Assembly: GCA_947474365.1 (NCBI GenBank) | Contig: CANJIU010000001.1 | Location: forward strand, 1-64,000 | Length of the DNA stretch: 64,000 bases | Source of the DNA: Opitutia bacterium | GTDB taxonomy: Bacteria; Verrucomicrobiota; Verrucomicrobiia; Opitutales; Opitutaceae | Direction: 5' to 3' | In this document: positions 17,039-25,581 of the stretch, piece by piece | Numbering within the stretch: the first letter of the stretch is position 1 | How the letters are laid out: each line of letters starts with the position of its first letter | Notes under the pieces: model-generated | Told to the model about the DNA's origin: nothing | Database searches by the model: none | Seen by the model: only the letters and a program-made list of their open reading frames with translations | Made by a program: the position numbers and the translations under genes

Positions 17039-17275
17039 TCAGCCAGTGGATTGCTCCGAGCCGCAACGACGGCAAGAACCAAGGCAGTGATAGCCCGCGC
17101 GCTTATACCAGTCCGCGATCATCTCAGGGTAGTCGTCGCCGTCGCTCCATAGCGATTGCGTGTGCAGGTTGCCCTTGAACCAGCGTGGCGCGGACATGGC
17201 CGGCTCGGCGGCCACGGCGGAAAAAGCAAACAGCGCGCCCGCGAACGAAATCAGTAGACGCGGAATGGGGTGCAT
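17039..17275 (-). pseudogene. Truncated exported PHP-type metallohydrolase, N-terminus only
   Basis: 78 residues beginning with a signal peptide (MHPIPRLLISFAGALFAFSA, then VAAE). The family opening follows: WFKGNLHTQSLWSDGDDYPE then MIADWYKRAGYH. In intact members this runs into FLALSDHN with metal ligands, but here the frame switches to CLGSCRRCG and stops. The usual HTHS metal motif also reads HTQS, losing a ligand. Homology ends near 17090. It is a dead gene fragment in the mosaic region. Confidence 0.75.
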
Positions 17276-17314
17276 AAGGGAGGAGCAGGTGGATTACGGG
17301 AGGTTGCGCGGATG

Positions 17315-18493
17315 TCAGTCTTTCAGCTTGGCGGCGGCGGTTGCGGCGGTGACAGGACCGAGAACGAATTCGAGAAACTGGAACGCCTGCTCGTTCGACT
17401 CCGGATTCGGCGGATGCTCAGGACGATTCGTCATCGCCACCCGGTTCTTGTAACCGAGGAAGTGATTCACCGCGACCGCGTGGTTGAGCGCGACCCAGCG
17501 GGCCGGGAAGTCCTCCGCGCCGCCGGAGACGAGGAACGGCCGCGGTGCCATGAGCGCATGCAGCTCGGGCAAGTCGTGCCCGCTCTCGAAGATCGCTTTG
17601 TAGGAGCCGGTGCGCGGGTTGTCGGGCTTGACGAGGCCGGGTTTCCGTTTGGTCGTCGGGTCGAACCCCAGATACCACGGTTCCCAATAATTCACGTTGC
17701 CACGGGACTCGTCGAAGACGATGCCGCCATCCGACCACACGCCGCAGGCAAACTTCTCGTAGAGGCTCGACGCGAACATCGCCCACTTGCCGCCATACGA
17801 ATGCCCCATGACGCCAATGCGCGCCGGATCGACTTCAGGACGCTGCGCCAGCGCCGTGTGACAATTGGCCGCGATGTAGGCGAGGTAGCTCAACGGCTGG
17901 CACCGCGCCCCGTTGACGAGCGGCTGGCGTGAGTCGCCCGGAGAGCCGATCGCGAGCGTGACGAAGCCGCGCCGCGCGAGTTGCAGCGCGAAATCGCGAT
18001 CCTGGCCGCGACTGCCCTCCGTCATCATCTTCTTCGCCTGTCCTTCGAGCGGGCCCTGGTAGGCGACGCTCACTTCCGGCACATAGTAGGGCACGAGCAC
18101 GGACGGCCGGGGAGTGTTACCCGGCGGCACGAGCAAGAAACCGTGCTGCATCACCCCGGGTGCGACTTCGATCCGAACGCGATACTGGCTGATGCCGTCG
18201 CGGAGTTCCGTTTCCAAAAGCTCCAGCTTCGGACGGGCGAGCAACTCGGGCCACGGACCCATCCGGTCGTGCCAATACTTCAGAATTTCCGCGCGTCGTG
18301 CCGGCCACTCCGCCGGGGACGCCACCGGACGGCCATCGTAAGACTTCAGCGGCGACACATAGCTTCCGAGCTGCCCGGCGAACTTCGCTGGCGGTGCGAA
18401 AAACGGCCGGAGCTTTTCGGGAAGGGCTTGGGGTGTTTCGGCCGCCCCGCATCGCATGGCGCAAACCAGCGGTAGAACGAGCGAATATCTCAT
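17315..18493 (-). CDS. Exported alpha/beta-hydrolase esterase
   Basis: 392 residues with a short signal peptide (about 1-18, cleavage near CGAAE). The alpha/beta hydrolase core has nucleophile Ser232 in GHSYGG (230-235), preceded by DPARIGVM and followed by KWAMFASSLY. A loop LMAPRPFLVSGG leads to the acid, and the Pro/His-rich RPEHPPNPES near the end may supply the catalytic His. The RPxLVSGG pattern is common in large exported acetylxylan-esterase-like enzymes of PVC bacteria. It lies 20 bases downstream of an exported oxidoreductase. Confidence 0.83.
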   Translation of the reverse strand: MRYSLVLPLVCAMRCGAAETPQALPEKLRPFFAPPAKFAGQLGSYVSPLKSYDGRPVASPAEWPARRAEILKYWHDRMGPWPELLARPKLELLETELRDGISQYRVRIEVAPGVMQHGFLLVPPGNTPRPSVLVPYYVPEVSVAYQGPLEGQAKKMMTEGSRGQDRDFALQLARRGFVTLAIGSPGDSRQPLVNGARCQPLSYLAYIAANCHTALAQRPEVDPARIGVMGHSYGGKWAMFASSLYEKFACGVWSDGGIVFDESRGNVNYWEPWYLGFDPTTKRKPGLVKPDNPRTGSYKAIFESGHDLPELHALMAPRPFLVSGGAEDFPARWVALNHAVAVNHFLGYKNRVAMTNRPEHPPNPESNEQAFQFLEFVLGPVTAATAAAKLKD

Positions 18494-18513
18494 GGGCTTT
18501 TCATGTAGGAGAA

Positions 18514-19521
18514 TCAGTTCTTCAGCTTGGCGACGGCTTCGGTTTTCGCTTTCGCGAGCACCTCTGCCAGCGCGACCGGTGCTCCGCCCTGGCGCTTGCT
18601 TTCATCGGCGGCTTCCATGAACGCGAAAATCTCAATCGTCTCCTCCGGATTGACCGGGGATTTGCGGGTCTTGAAAAAACGGGCGATTTCGAGGCAGAGG
18701 TCTTCGTAGCCGCCGCCTTTTTCAATCTGCGCGATGGACTTCGTGCCGAAGACCGTCGCGCCGAACCCGGCCTTGCCTTTGTGAATGCCGCGATAGGTGC
18801 CTACGCGCCCGTCCTTCCATACGCCGGTGACGAAATCCGTTTCCCTGGTCATGCTGCGGCTGACGGTTTGGCAGCCGGTGCCCAAAAACACAAACAGCGG
18901 CTCGATGCCGTGAATGCCGTAGAAGAACAGGTCCGGCGTGCCGGTCGAGTGCGAGCACGGGCCCCAGGTCGCGGCGCCGAGGATGGGGCCAATCGTGTCA
19001 TTCGCCACCGCCGCCCGGATATCCGCGGCGAAACGGAGCGTCGAACTGGAGAAGACGGGCACGTTGTGTTTCTTCGCCAGCTCGAAAATCGCGACCGCGT
19101 CCGCGAGCGAGCCGGCGATGGGTTTGTCAATCCACAGCGGCTTGCCGGCCTTGATGACCGGGATGGCTTCCTGCCAATGAATCCGGCCGTCCACGCTCTC
19201 AAGCAGCACCACGTCCACCTTCTCCAGCAGCGCGGGGATGGAATCCACGATCTCGACTCCTTTGGCCCGGATTTGCTCGGTGAATTTTGCCACGCGGTCG
19301 CGGCTGGCGGGCAAGTCGGTGCCGCCGGGATAACCGGCGACGACCTTGAAGCCGGCCAGATCGCCGGCGGCCTTGGCACTGTTGAAAATGCCGACAAAGG
19401 CCGGCACATGCGATGTGTCCAAGCCGATCATGCCGATGCGGATCGGTTGGGCGGCTGGAACTTGGGCGTCGGAAATTCGGCAGAGGCCGAAGCAAGCGAG
19501 AGTGAGAAGCAGTTTTTTCAT
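18514..19521 (-). CDS. Exported Gfo/Idh/MocA-family oxidoreductase
   Basis: 335 residues. Signal peptide MKKLLLTLACFGLCRISDAQ, then the Rossmann motif IRIGMIGLDTSHV (27-39). The EKP-equivalent is DKP at 132-134. It shares most of its core with the oxidoreductase at 9022-10059. Its signal peptide and leader have been copied to the PHP gene at 10119-12560. It probably oxidises a sugar or glycoside outside the cytoplasm. It starts 34 bases after the CE15-type esterase stop. Confidence 0.88.
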   Translation of the reverse strand: MKKLLLTLACFGLCRISDAQVPAAQPIRIGMIGLDTSHVPAFVGIFNSAKAAGDLAGFKVVAGYPGGTDLPASRDRVAKFTEQIRAKGVEIVDSIPALLEKVDVVLLESVDGRIHWQEAIPVIKAGKPLWIDKPIAGSLADAVAIFELAKKHNVPVFSSSTLRFAADIRAAVANDTIGPILGAATWGPCSHSTGTPDLFFYGIHGIEPLFVFLGTGCQTVSRSMTRETDFVTGVWKDGRVGTYRGIHKGKAGFGATVFGTKSIAQIEKGGGYEDLCLEIARFFKTRKSPVNPEETIEIFAFMEAADESKRQGGAPVALAEVLAKAKTEAVAKLKN

Positions 19522-19868
19522 AGGTTGGGTCGAGGTTGGGTTTGGAGGAAGCCAGTTACTTCAGGCCGAAGTGGCGGTCGGCGAAATCAAGATAGCACTT
19601 CCAATCGAAAGGCGTGACGTCGTGGACGCCGCTGCGGATATGGTAGCTGATCGCTCCCATCTGCGGTTGATTGATGGGCGGCAGGTCTTTCACTCCCAGG
19701 CCCGCCGCGCCGAACAGGCGATACACCGGCTCTGCATGCAGCGCGGACAGAAACTCACCACGCGGGTCGGCCTGCTGGTCTCGCTCGGCGCTGGCCACGT
19801 AGACCGGACGTGGTGCCATCAGGGCTATCAGCATGTGCTGGTCAAACGGCAGATCGCTGACGCGCTCG
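19462..19868. repeat. Copy B of a junction duplication (partner 12505-12905)
   Basis: This is the intact-context copy: the 3' end of the full-length CE15-type esterase, the spacer, and the signal peptide of the oxidoreductase. Because both flanking genes are complete here, this copy is the more likely source. Boundaries are approximate, set where alignment to copy A breaks down. Confidence 0.8.
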
Positions 19869-20908
19869 TTGTATTTCTTGAAGTTGTCGCAGAACCAGTG
19901 TGGATAACTGTAGTTGATCTGATGCACCGATTCGCCAAACACGCGGCGGCTGAGCTTGGCGCCGCCGCAGCCGGAGTCGTTTGAGATTACGATCGCGAAG
20001 CGTTCATCCTCGGCGCCGGCCCACAGCGCGGTCTTGCCCAACCGTGAGTGTCCCATCACGGCCACGCGTTTGGCGTCGATGGCGGGGTCGCGTTCGAGAT
20101 AGTCGAGCGCGCGGCTGAGCCCCCACGCCCAAGCGGCAATCGATCCCCACTCGTCTGACGCCGGCTTTGTCTGCCCGACCCGATAAAACAGGGGGTGGAC
20201 GCCATTTTTGAACCCGTCATCAAAATCGGGATCGATGTCCCCATAGTAGGCGGTCGCCAGAGCGTAACCGCGATCCAAAATGGCATCCACATCCCACCGC
20301 TTGCTTTCGGTTCCGCGCGTCGCCTCCGTGGCGCGATTCTTGACATAGCCTTGTTCGGCGCGTCCGCGTTGCCAGCTTTCGGACACCTTGATGCCGGGGT
20401 CAGCGTGAATCGCCTGGTTCCCGCCGAAGTTCAGGCCGAGGAATGTCGGAACCGGCCCCGGAGCGCTCGCCGGGATATACAGTAGCAGATCCATGCGCGG
20501 CCCCTTCTCATCGGCCGAGAAATAGACTGCGACCTGCTTTCTCGTCGCCTTGCCGCCGAGCGCACCGCGAGTTTCGTCAAAGACTTTGAATTTCAGATCA
20601 ATCGGCGCCGGTGGCCGCCGGCCGAACATCTCGGTCCGAAACAGCTCCAGGATTTCCACGCGTCGTTTCCGCGTCCAGGTCTCCGCATCCGTCACGCGCT
20701 GCCCGTTTTTCAACACGAGTGCATCGGGCAGCTCGTAGGGTGGCACCTTGCTTTCGTCGCGGTTCTCGGGCGGAGGCCTTTTTCGCGGCGTGGTAGGCGT
20801 GTCGGCCGCCACGATTCGGGCCGGCCACGTGACAGCGGACAAAGCCGCTAAGCCGACCCCCACCACAACGACAGATTTCGTGAGTTTAGATTGCATCGGA
20901 ATTTTCAC
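19556..20908 (-). CDS. CE15-type glucuronoyl esterase-like protein
   Basis: 450 residues, exported (hydrophobic about 11-35). The nucleophile is Ser288 in GHSRLGK (286-292), the CE15 signature related to GCSRx[16 protein letters not shown] (309-323) and the C-terminal [15 protein letters not shown] with the catalytic His complete the family pattern. CE15 enzymes cleave the ester between lignin alcohols and 4-O-methylglucuronic acid of xylan, though Opitutaceae carry many copies with varied substrates. It follows the downstream glycosidase gene of the array by only 14 bases. An in-frame Met at residue 5 is an alternative start. Its last 100 residues are duplicated at 12595-12905. Confidence 0.9.
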   Translation of the reverse strand: MKIPMQSKLTKSVVVVGVGLAALSAVTWPARIVAADTPTTPRKRPPPENRDESKVPPYELPDALVLKNGQRVTDAETWTRKRRVEILELFRTEMFGRRPPAPIDLKFKVFDETRGALGGKATRKQVAVYFSADEKGPRMDLLLYIPASAPGPVPTFLGLNFGGNQAIHADPGIKVSESWQRGRAEQGYVKNRATEATRGTESKRWDVDAILDRGYALATAYYGDIDPDFDDGFKNGVHPLFYRVGQTKPASDEWGSIAAWAWGLSRALDYLERDPAIDAKRVAVMGHSRLGKTALWAGAEDERFAIVISNDSGCGGAKLSRRVFGESVHQINYSYPHWFCDNFKKYNERVSDLPFDQHMLIALMAPRPVYVASAERDQQADPRGEFLSALHAEPVYRLFGAAGLGVKDLPPINQPQMGAISYHIRSGVHDVTPFDWKCYLDFADRHFGLK

Positions 20909-20922
20909 TTTAGGTTAGAGAA

Positions 20923-22389
20923 TCACTCGGCGCGAAGATAGAGCACGGCATCGCCCTTGAACGGCGCTTGGAACTGACGCTTCGCGCCACCGGCCACTTT
21001 CTCACCGGCTCGCTTCTCGGCTGTTCTCGGATTGAACCACTCAACGGCCATTGCGCCTTTCGCGGCGGAAACATCCACTGTCACTTCGCCACCATCGGGA
21101 AGATAGACGAGGTATTCTTTCCCCGGACTGGCCAAACAATATTCCGTCGAAGATAATTCGTTGCGTGGCGTCATGGCCGCGAGGTTCATCCGCTCCGCGT
21201 AGGCGCGCGTGTGGCCCATCGCTGGCCGCGCCAGCACGATGGCGTAGGCGTTGTCTTTCGCATACGTCATCACGCCGTCCGGCTGCGAGAGGTCGAGCGG
21301 GTCCATGTAGATGGGGTTGTAGCCGCGAAGAAAACTCTTCCATACCCATGCGTGGTCGGCGCGCTGCTGGCTGGTCCGAGTCATGCACGCGTTGTTCCAG
21401 GTGTGATCGGTGTCGAGGATTTCGACCTTCTTTCCGGTCGCGGCGGGTGGGCTGACCGAATAAGGATCGCTCGGGCCCCACGCGGTCGCTCCGGGCGAGA
21501 CCCATTTGGCTGCGCTGGCGAACAACGCATCGTTGGCGGCGATCTTGTCCTTTTGGCTCCCGGCCACGAGGGTCGTCATTCCCACGGGGTGCTGCTTCGG
21601 TTTGCGCGCCTGATACTCGTTCACATAGCGGACCATTTCCCTCTGCCAGTGCAGGATGTCGGGATGATAAAGGCTCTCGTTCGAGATTTCGTAGAGCACG
21701 TTGTCCAAGCCATTCACGGCATCGACGACCTTGCGGATGTAGGCGCGCTGCAGCTCGGTAATCGCGGGGACCTTGAGCATCTGCACTTCGAGTCCCTGGC
21801 CATCGGCGTTGGGATCGCCGTCGATGCCGCTGATATTGTTGGCGGCGTTCATCGGATGCCCGGCCCAGGTGTCCGGCTTGATGCGCAGGCACCAGCCCTC
21901 GAAGAGCATTACGGAGACATAAATCCCGCGACGTTGCGCGGCCTGCACGCGCGACCTCAGCCGCTCGAAGTGGACGTCGTCCCACTGTGCGAAATCGAAC
22001 TTCGGCAGTCCGTCGAGCGCCGCGCCCGGTCCGGTGCGTTTCCAGGGATGCTGAGCGGTGAAGCGCAAGGGCGCCTGCTTTTCATTCCAGCCTGTCCATT
22101 CGCTCAACTCGTAGCGCCACAGGCGAACGAAGTTGTGGCCGTGCTTCGCGAGGAAATCGAGAAAGGCATCGAAGTCGAACGCCGGCGGCGGCTGCGTCAC
22201 GCCTATGTCCTGAATCGTGTTCCAGGGATGCGACCCCGTGAGGTAGATGGCCTTCCCTGAACCGTCGGTGAAATAACGCGGATTGGCGGGATGCACGCGG
22301 AGCGGTCCGGCCGCCTCGGCCGCGACCAAGCAATGAATCAAGGTGCAGGCGGACAACGCGGCGGCGATTTTCGACCCAATTGTTTTCAT
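20923..22389 (-). CDS. Exported clan GH-A-like glycosidase with C-terminal collagen-binding-like domain
   Basis: 488 residues from the ATG at 22389, giving a signal peptide (about 1-27). The barrel starts HPANPRYFTDGSGKAIYLTG (33-52) with GHNFVRLWRYE and the YEISNESLYHPD strand, where the Glu after Asn is the likely acid/base. The C-terminus YLVYLPDGGEVTVDVS and VEWFNPRTAE matches the putative collagen-binding domain attached to GH140 apiosidases and relatives. Substrate is unknown, but a pectin side chain or arabinoxylan-type glycan fits the context. It is followed at once by the CE15-type esterase. Confidence 0.83.
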   Translation of the reverse strand: MKTIGSKIAAALSACTLIHCLVAAEAAGPLRVHPANPRYFTDGSGKAIYLTGSHPWNTIQDIGVTQPPPAFDFDAFLDFLAKHGHNFVRLWRYELSEWTGWNEKQAPLRFTAQHPWKRTGPGAALDGLPKFDFAQWDDVHFERLRSRVQAAQRRGIYVSVMLFEGWCLRIKPDTWAGHPMNAANNISGIDGDPNADGQGLEVQMLKVPAITELQRAYIRKVVDAVNGLDNVLYEISNESLYHPDILHWQREMVRYVNEYQARKPKQHPVGMTTLVAGSQKDKIAANDALFASAAKWVSPGATAWGPSDPYSVSPPAATGKKVEILDTDHTWNNACMTRTSQQRADHAWVWKSFLRGYNPIYMDPLDLSQPDGVMTYAKDNAYAIVLARPAMGHTRAYAERMNLAAMTPRNELSSTEYCLASPGKEYLVYLPDGGEVTVDVSAAKGAMAVEWFNPRTAEKRAGEKVAGGAKRQFQAPFKGDAVLYLRAE

Positions 22390-22427
22390 GGTTGTTGGTT
22401 GCTTGAGGTGGAGGAGAAATCGGGTGG

Positions 22428-24155
22428 TCAGGGACTCGAGCTGGACGGGGACGGCCCGCCCAACGTGAGGACCCATTCGCCCTTGGATGGCGGAACGAGA
22501 CGATGCACGCCCGGCGTCTCGACGCTGCAACGCGCCGGCGCGTAGCGACCACGAACGGGATCAAACCAACGAACTGCGAGTGGAACTGAAAACGTCGACA
22601 CATCCACCTCGATGGCTTCGTTGTCCGGGAGGTAGGCGACCGCGCGGTCTCGCCCCGCGATCTTTGCCAAGACCGCGCGTCGCGCCCATGCCTCGGGCTG
22701 ATTGCGGATGAGTTCAGGCGCCGGCTCCAATCGCCACCACTCGAGGGCGGCCAGAAAGTCGTGCAAGTATTGCATCTGTGAGGCGCTCTCCCATTGGAGC
22801 GCCTTCTCCCAATAATCGTATTTCTCCGGGTCGGTGATCCACTTCCAGATTCCGCCATTGCCGAGCGTAACTTTGGGCGACACGTCGCCCGCACCGTAGG
22901 TGTAGCCTTTTGCACCCGACAGCCAGCTCAGCCACGCGTGCGACCGGGCGTCTACTGCCTGCCAAGCCTTCTCGCCCTGGCCGTCATACATCGCTTCGAG
23001 GTTGATCACGGGCTTGTGCGGCTCGTGGCGGTAGGCGTGCAGCATCCACTCGGATGCGTGATGCGCGCATCGTTCGCGGTTGCCTTGGTTGTGCCCGGAT
23101 TGAACGCCTGCGAAATCGAGATACGGCTGATCGTAATACTTCATCGTGTAGGTGGGAATCGGCTCCCGCGAAGGCGTGCCGGGATGCTGCGTGATCAGGT
23201 GGACGGTGGTGGCGTCCCGGGTGGCCCGGCCCACTTCATCGGCCAACGGCATGAAGTTGCTGTCGAAGCTCGGCGAGAAGATGACGAAGTTACCGAAGAG
23301 TCGCGCCACGATTTGCCTGGAGAAAAGGCACGCGGCGGCGGATTCCGGATACCTGTTCACCGGCTCCATCAGCCCGATGAGCATGACCACGAATCCGGCC
23401 TCGTTGGCCTGTTGAATCTTGCGCTCGAACGCCTGCCAGAAAGCGGGATTGCCCTGAAAACACGCCTCGTCGTGAAACGGCACCACGCCATCCCGGTTGG
23501 TCTCGCCGGCCCACTTGGGCGCCGGGGCCACCTGAATCAGGGGGAAGCGCTTCGCCCTGCGGTCGGCGAGGTAGCGGTTCCACTCGTCCTCGTTGGACCG
23601 CATCGGCGCCGCCCACGCCGTGTCACCCATCCAGAGAAACGGCGTGCCGTCACCAAAGGTTAGGTAACGGCGATCGTCGCTCACCTTCAGAAAGCCGCGG
23701 CGATAAAGCGTGTTTTCGCCACGATACGGAGTCACTTCGACGGTGCCACGCCTGCCGTGCAGGCCGGAGTTGCCGGCATCGGAGCACTCCGTCTCCCATC
23801 GCCACGTGCCTGCGATCGGAAATGCGCACCGGATGCGAAACACGTCGCCGCCGTCCCAGAAACCGTAGGTGGCGAGGACGCGGCCTTCCGGCCCGGAATA
23901 GCGGACTCGCAGGGTCACATCGGCGTAGGGATTGTCGTAGTTGCGCGTGCTCGTCAGCGTCTGCTCCCAGCGTTCCCACGCGTGCGGCCAGTGAGCCGCC
24001 GCGCCCTGCGACGACGCGACCACGGCGAAAAAAACCGCCGCACCAAGCGCCAGCGATGAAGGCCGGAGCGAAAGCGCAAGTGCATGTCCGAAAAATGCCC
24101 ACCGGCGCGAGGCGGCCTTCACGTGCTGCGCTGGAATCGAGATCGGGGTTTTCAT
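22428..24155 (-). CDS. DUF5060-DUF4038 glycosidase, GH140/apiosidase-like
   Basis: About 575 residues from the ATG at 24155. An in-frame ATG at 24179 would add 8 residues. A signal segment (about 30-53) precedes a DUF5060 beta-sandwich (WERWEQTLTSTRNYDNPY onward) and the DUF4038 barrel. The barrel is marked by LTFGDGTPFLWMGDTAWA, PVINLEAMYDG and the GAKGYTYGAGD loop, all characteristic of the GH140 family that contains the RG-II apiosidase. The C-terminal domain AYLPDNEAIEVDVS ... VRWFDP is collagen-binding-like. It would release apiose or a related branched sugar outside the cell. The substrate is an inference from the family and from the apiose genes at 58-64 kb. Confidence 0.85.
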   Translation of the reverse strand: MKTPISIPAQHVKAASRRWAFFGHALALSLRPSSLALGAAVFFAVVASSQGAAAHWPHAWERWEQTLTSTRNYDNPYADVTLRVRYSGPEGRVLATYGFWDGGDVFRIRCAFPIAGTWRWETECSDAGNSGLHGRRGTVEVTPYRGENTLYRRGFLKVSDDRRYLTFGDGTPFLWMGDTAWAAPMRSNEDEWNRYLADRRAKRFPLIQVAPAPKWAGETNRDGVVPFHDEACFQGNPAFWQAFERKIQQANEAGFVVMLIGLMEPVNRYPESAAACLFSRQIVARLFGNFVIFSPSFDSNFMPLADEVGRATRDATTVHLITQHPGTPSREPIPTYTMKYYDQPYLDFAGVQSGHNQGNRERCAHHASEWMLHAYRHEPHKPVINLEAMYDGQGEKAWQAVDARSHAWLSWLSGAKGYTYGAGDVSPKVTLGNGGIWKWITDPEKYDYWEKALQWESASQMQYLHDFLAALEWWRLEPAPELIRNQPEAWARRAVLAKIAGRDRAVAYLPDNEAIEVDVSTFSVPLAVRWFDPVRGRYAPARCSVETPGVHRLVPPSKGEWVLTLGGPSPSSSSP

Positions 24156-24197
24156 GGTGAACGACGGAGGGGAATTCATGGAGCTGAAATGATGAGC

Positions 24198-25544
24198 CTA
24201 ACGCCCGGGGCGGGCGTCGGCTGGTGGCTGGTCGAGATATTTTCCGTCCTGAAAATCGATGATCGTGCCGCGCGCCTGGTAGGCCATCGGGTTGGGGTCG
24301 AGCCAGTCCACAAGCGCGCGCTTGAGCGCGAAGGCGAAGAACTGGTTGCCGGCCGGCGTATAGTGCCCATTGTAGAGGCGCTTGAGGTAGGCGGCGGCCG
24401 GGATGCGGAACTGCGCGAAGTCTGCGACGTGCGCATCCAGCGCGTCGAAGGTCGGAATGCCGCGCTCCTTCAACCACCCGAGCAGCGCGAGATTGGCCTC
24501 GAGTTTCGGCGCGCCCTCGCACGCGCGCAGCGCTGCGCGCGTGCCGTAGCTCAAGACGACCATCACGCGGCGCCCATGCTGCGACGCAAACGCGTGCAAC
24601 TGCTCCATCACGTGCAGGGTGCTGGCGCGCGCAACGTAGTCTCCGAGCTTGGCCGCGGACTGGCGCCGGCTCGCTGCGTCGGTAAAGTCGAATTTCACCT
24701 CCTCCCACTCCGCCAGCCGGCGAACGCGATCCTGAGGCACGTCGGGCACGCCTTCCTGCATCGCAGTCAGGTGGACAAACTCGTGGTCGGCCATGATCGC
24801 GCGCGTGCGCTCGAGCGACACTAGCTCGCGCAGCGCCGCCGGTGTGGGACACGCGCTCGGAATCTCCTCCCAGTGGCCGGAGTCGAGGTTCGGGCGCAGG
24901 TGCGTCCACGGGTTGCCGTGAAACATTTCGCTGGAGCGCTCGGAATTGATGATGAAGCTGCGCCACCGCATCAACGTCCGCCGGTGATCGTCGTCGTAGA
25001 GGTTGAAAATCAGATACGGCGCCTGCACCGCCGCCTGCTCCATCCGCCGCAAGCGGGCGAAGGCCTGGAACACGCCGTAGCCACCCACGCCGAAATTCCG
25101 GATCGGCTCGCCGAGATGAGCCGCGAGGTATTCCTGCCACGTCTCGCCGTCGCTGACTTGGTGGCACTGGGTGAAACTGTTGCCATAGGTGTTCACGCGA
25201 CACGGGCGGTCGGCGTAGTTGATGACCTTGCGCTCGCCAGCCGCCCCGTAGCGGTAAACGGTGCGGGAGCCGTCCACGCCGTCACGTTGGACGCTGTCGC
25301 TCGGCACGTAGCCCAGTTCGGGATCGAACTTCGCCCATTGGTTGTTGGGCGGCGGTTGGAGGAAAGCCTCGATGTGCGCGGCGGACACCACGCGTCGATG
25401 GCGCGCACCGAGCCACGCGTCGTAACGGAGCGCCGGACCGGCGGACGACTTCGATGGCGCGGGAGCATCGGCGGACGACGCACGGCCGGTGAGCAGCGCG
25501 GTCGCGCCGAGCGCGGCGGATTCGAGGAATTTTCGGCGTTGCAT
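24198..25544 (-). CDS. Exported SGNH/GDSL-type hydrolase
   Basis: 448 residues with a Tat-like signal (MQRRKFLESAALGAT). SGNH block I is TYGNSFTQ (119-126), carrying the nucleophile Ser123. Block II is FGVGGYG (151-157) with the oxyanion Gly, and the final block is NGHYTPAGNQFFA with the catalytic His. This Gly-Asn-Ser variant of GDSL is common in exported alginate O-acetylase-like and esterase families of PVC bacteria. It would remove acetyl or other acyl groups from glycans. It sits between the GH140-like glycosidase and a two-domain esterase. Confidence 0.8.
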   Translation of the reverse strand: MQRRKFLESAALGATALLTGRASSADAPAPSKSSAGPALRYDAWLGARHRRVVSAAHIEAFLQPPPNNQWAKFDPELGYVPSDSVQRDGVDGSRTVYRYGAAGERKVINYADRPCRVNTYGNSFTQCHQVSDGETWQEYLAAHLGEPIRNFGVGGYGVFQAFARLRRMEQAAVQAPYLIFNLYDDDHRRTLMRWRSFIINSERSSEMFHGNPWTHLRPNLDSGHWEEIPSACPTPAALRELVSLERTRAIMADHEFVHLTAMQEGVPDVPQDRVRRLAEWEEVKFDFTDAASRRQSAAKLGDYVARASTLHVMEQLHAFASQHGRRVMVVLSYGTRAALRACEGAPKLEANLALLGWLKERGIPTFDALDAHVADFAQFRIPAAAYLKRLYNGHYTPAGNQFFAFALKRALVDWLDPNPMAYQARGTIIDFQDGKYLDQPPADARPGR

Positions 25545-25581
25545 GGTGATCGTGTCCGGGGCGATGCCCGCTTTCCGAATT

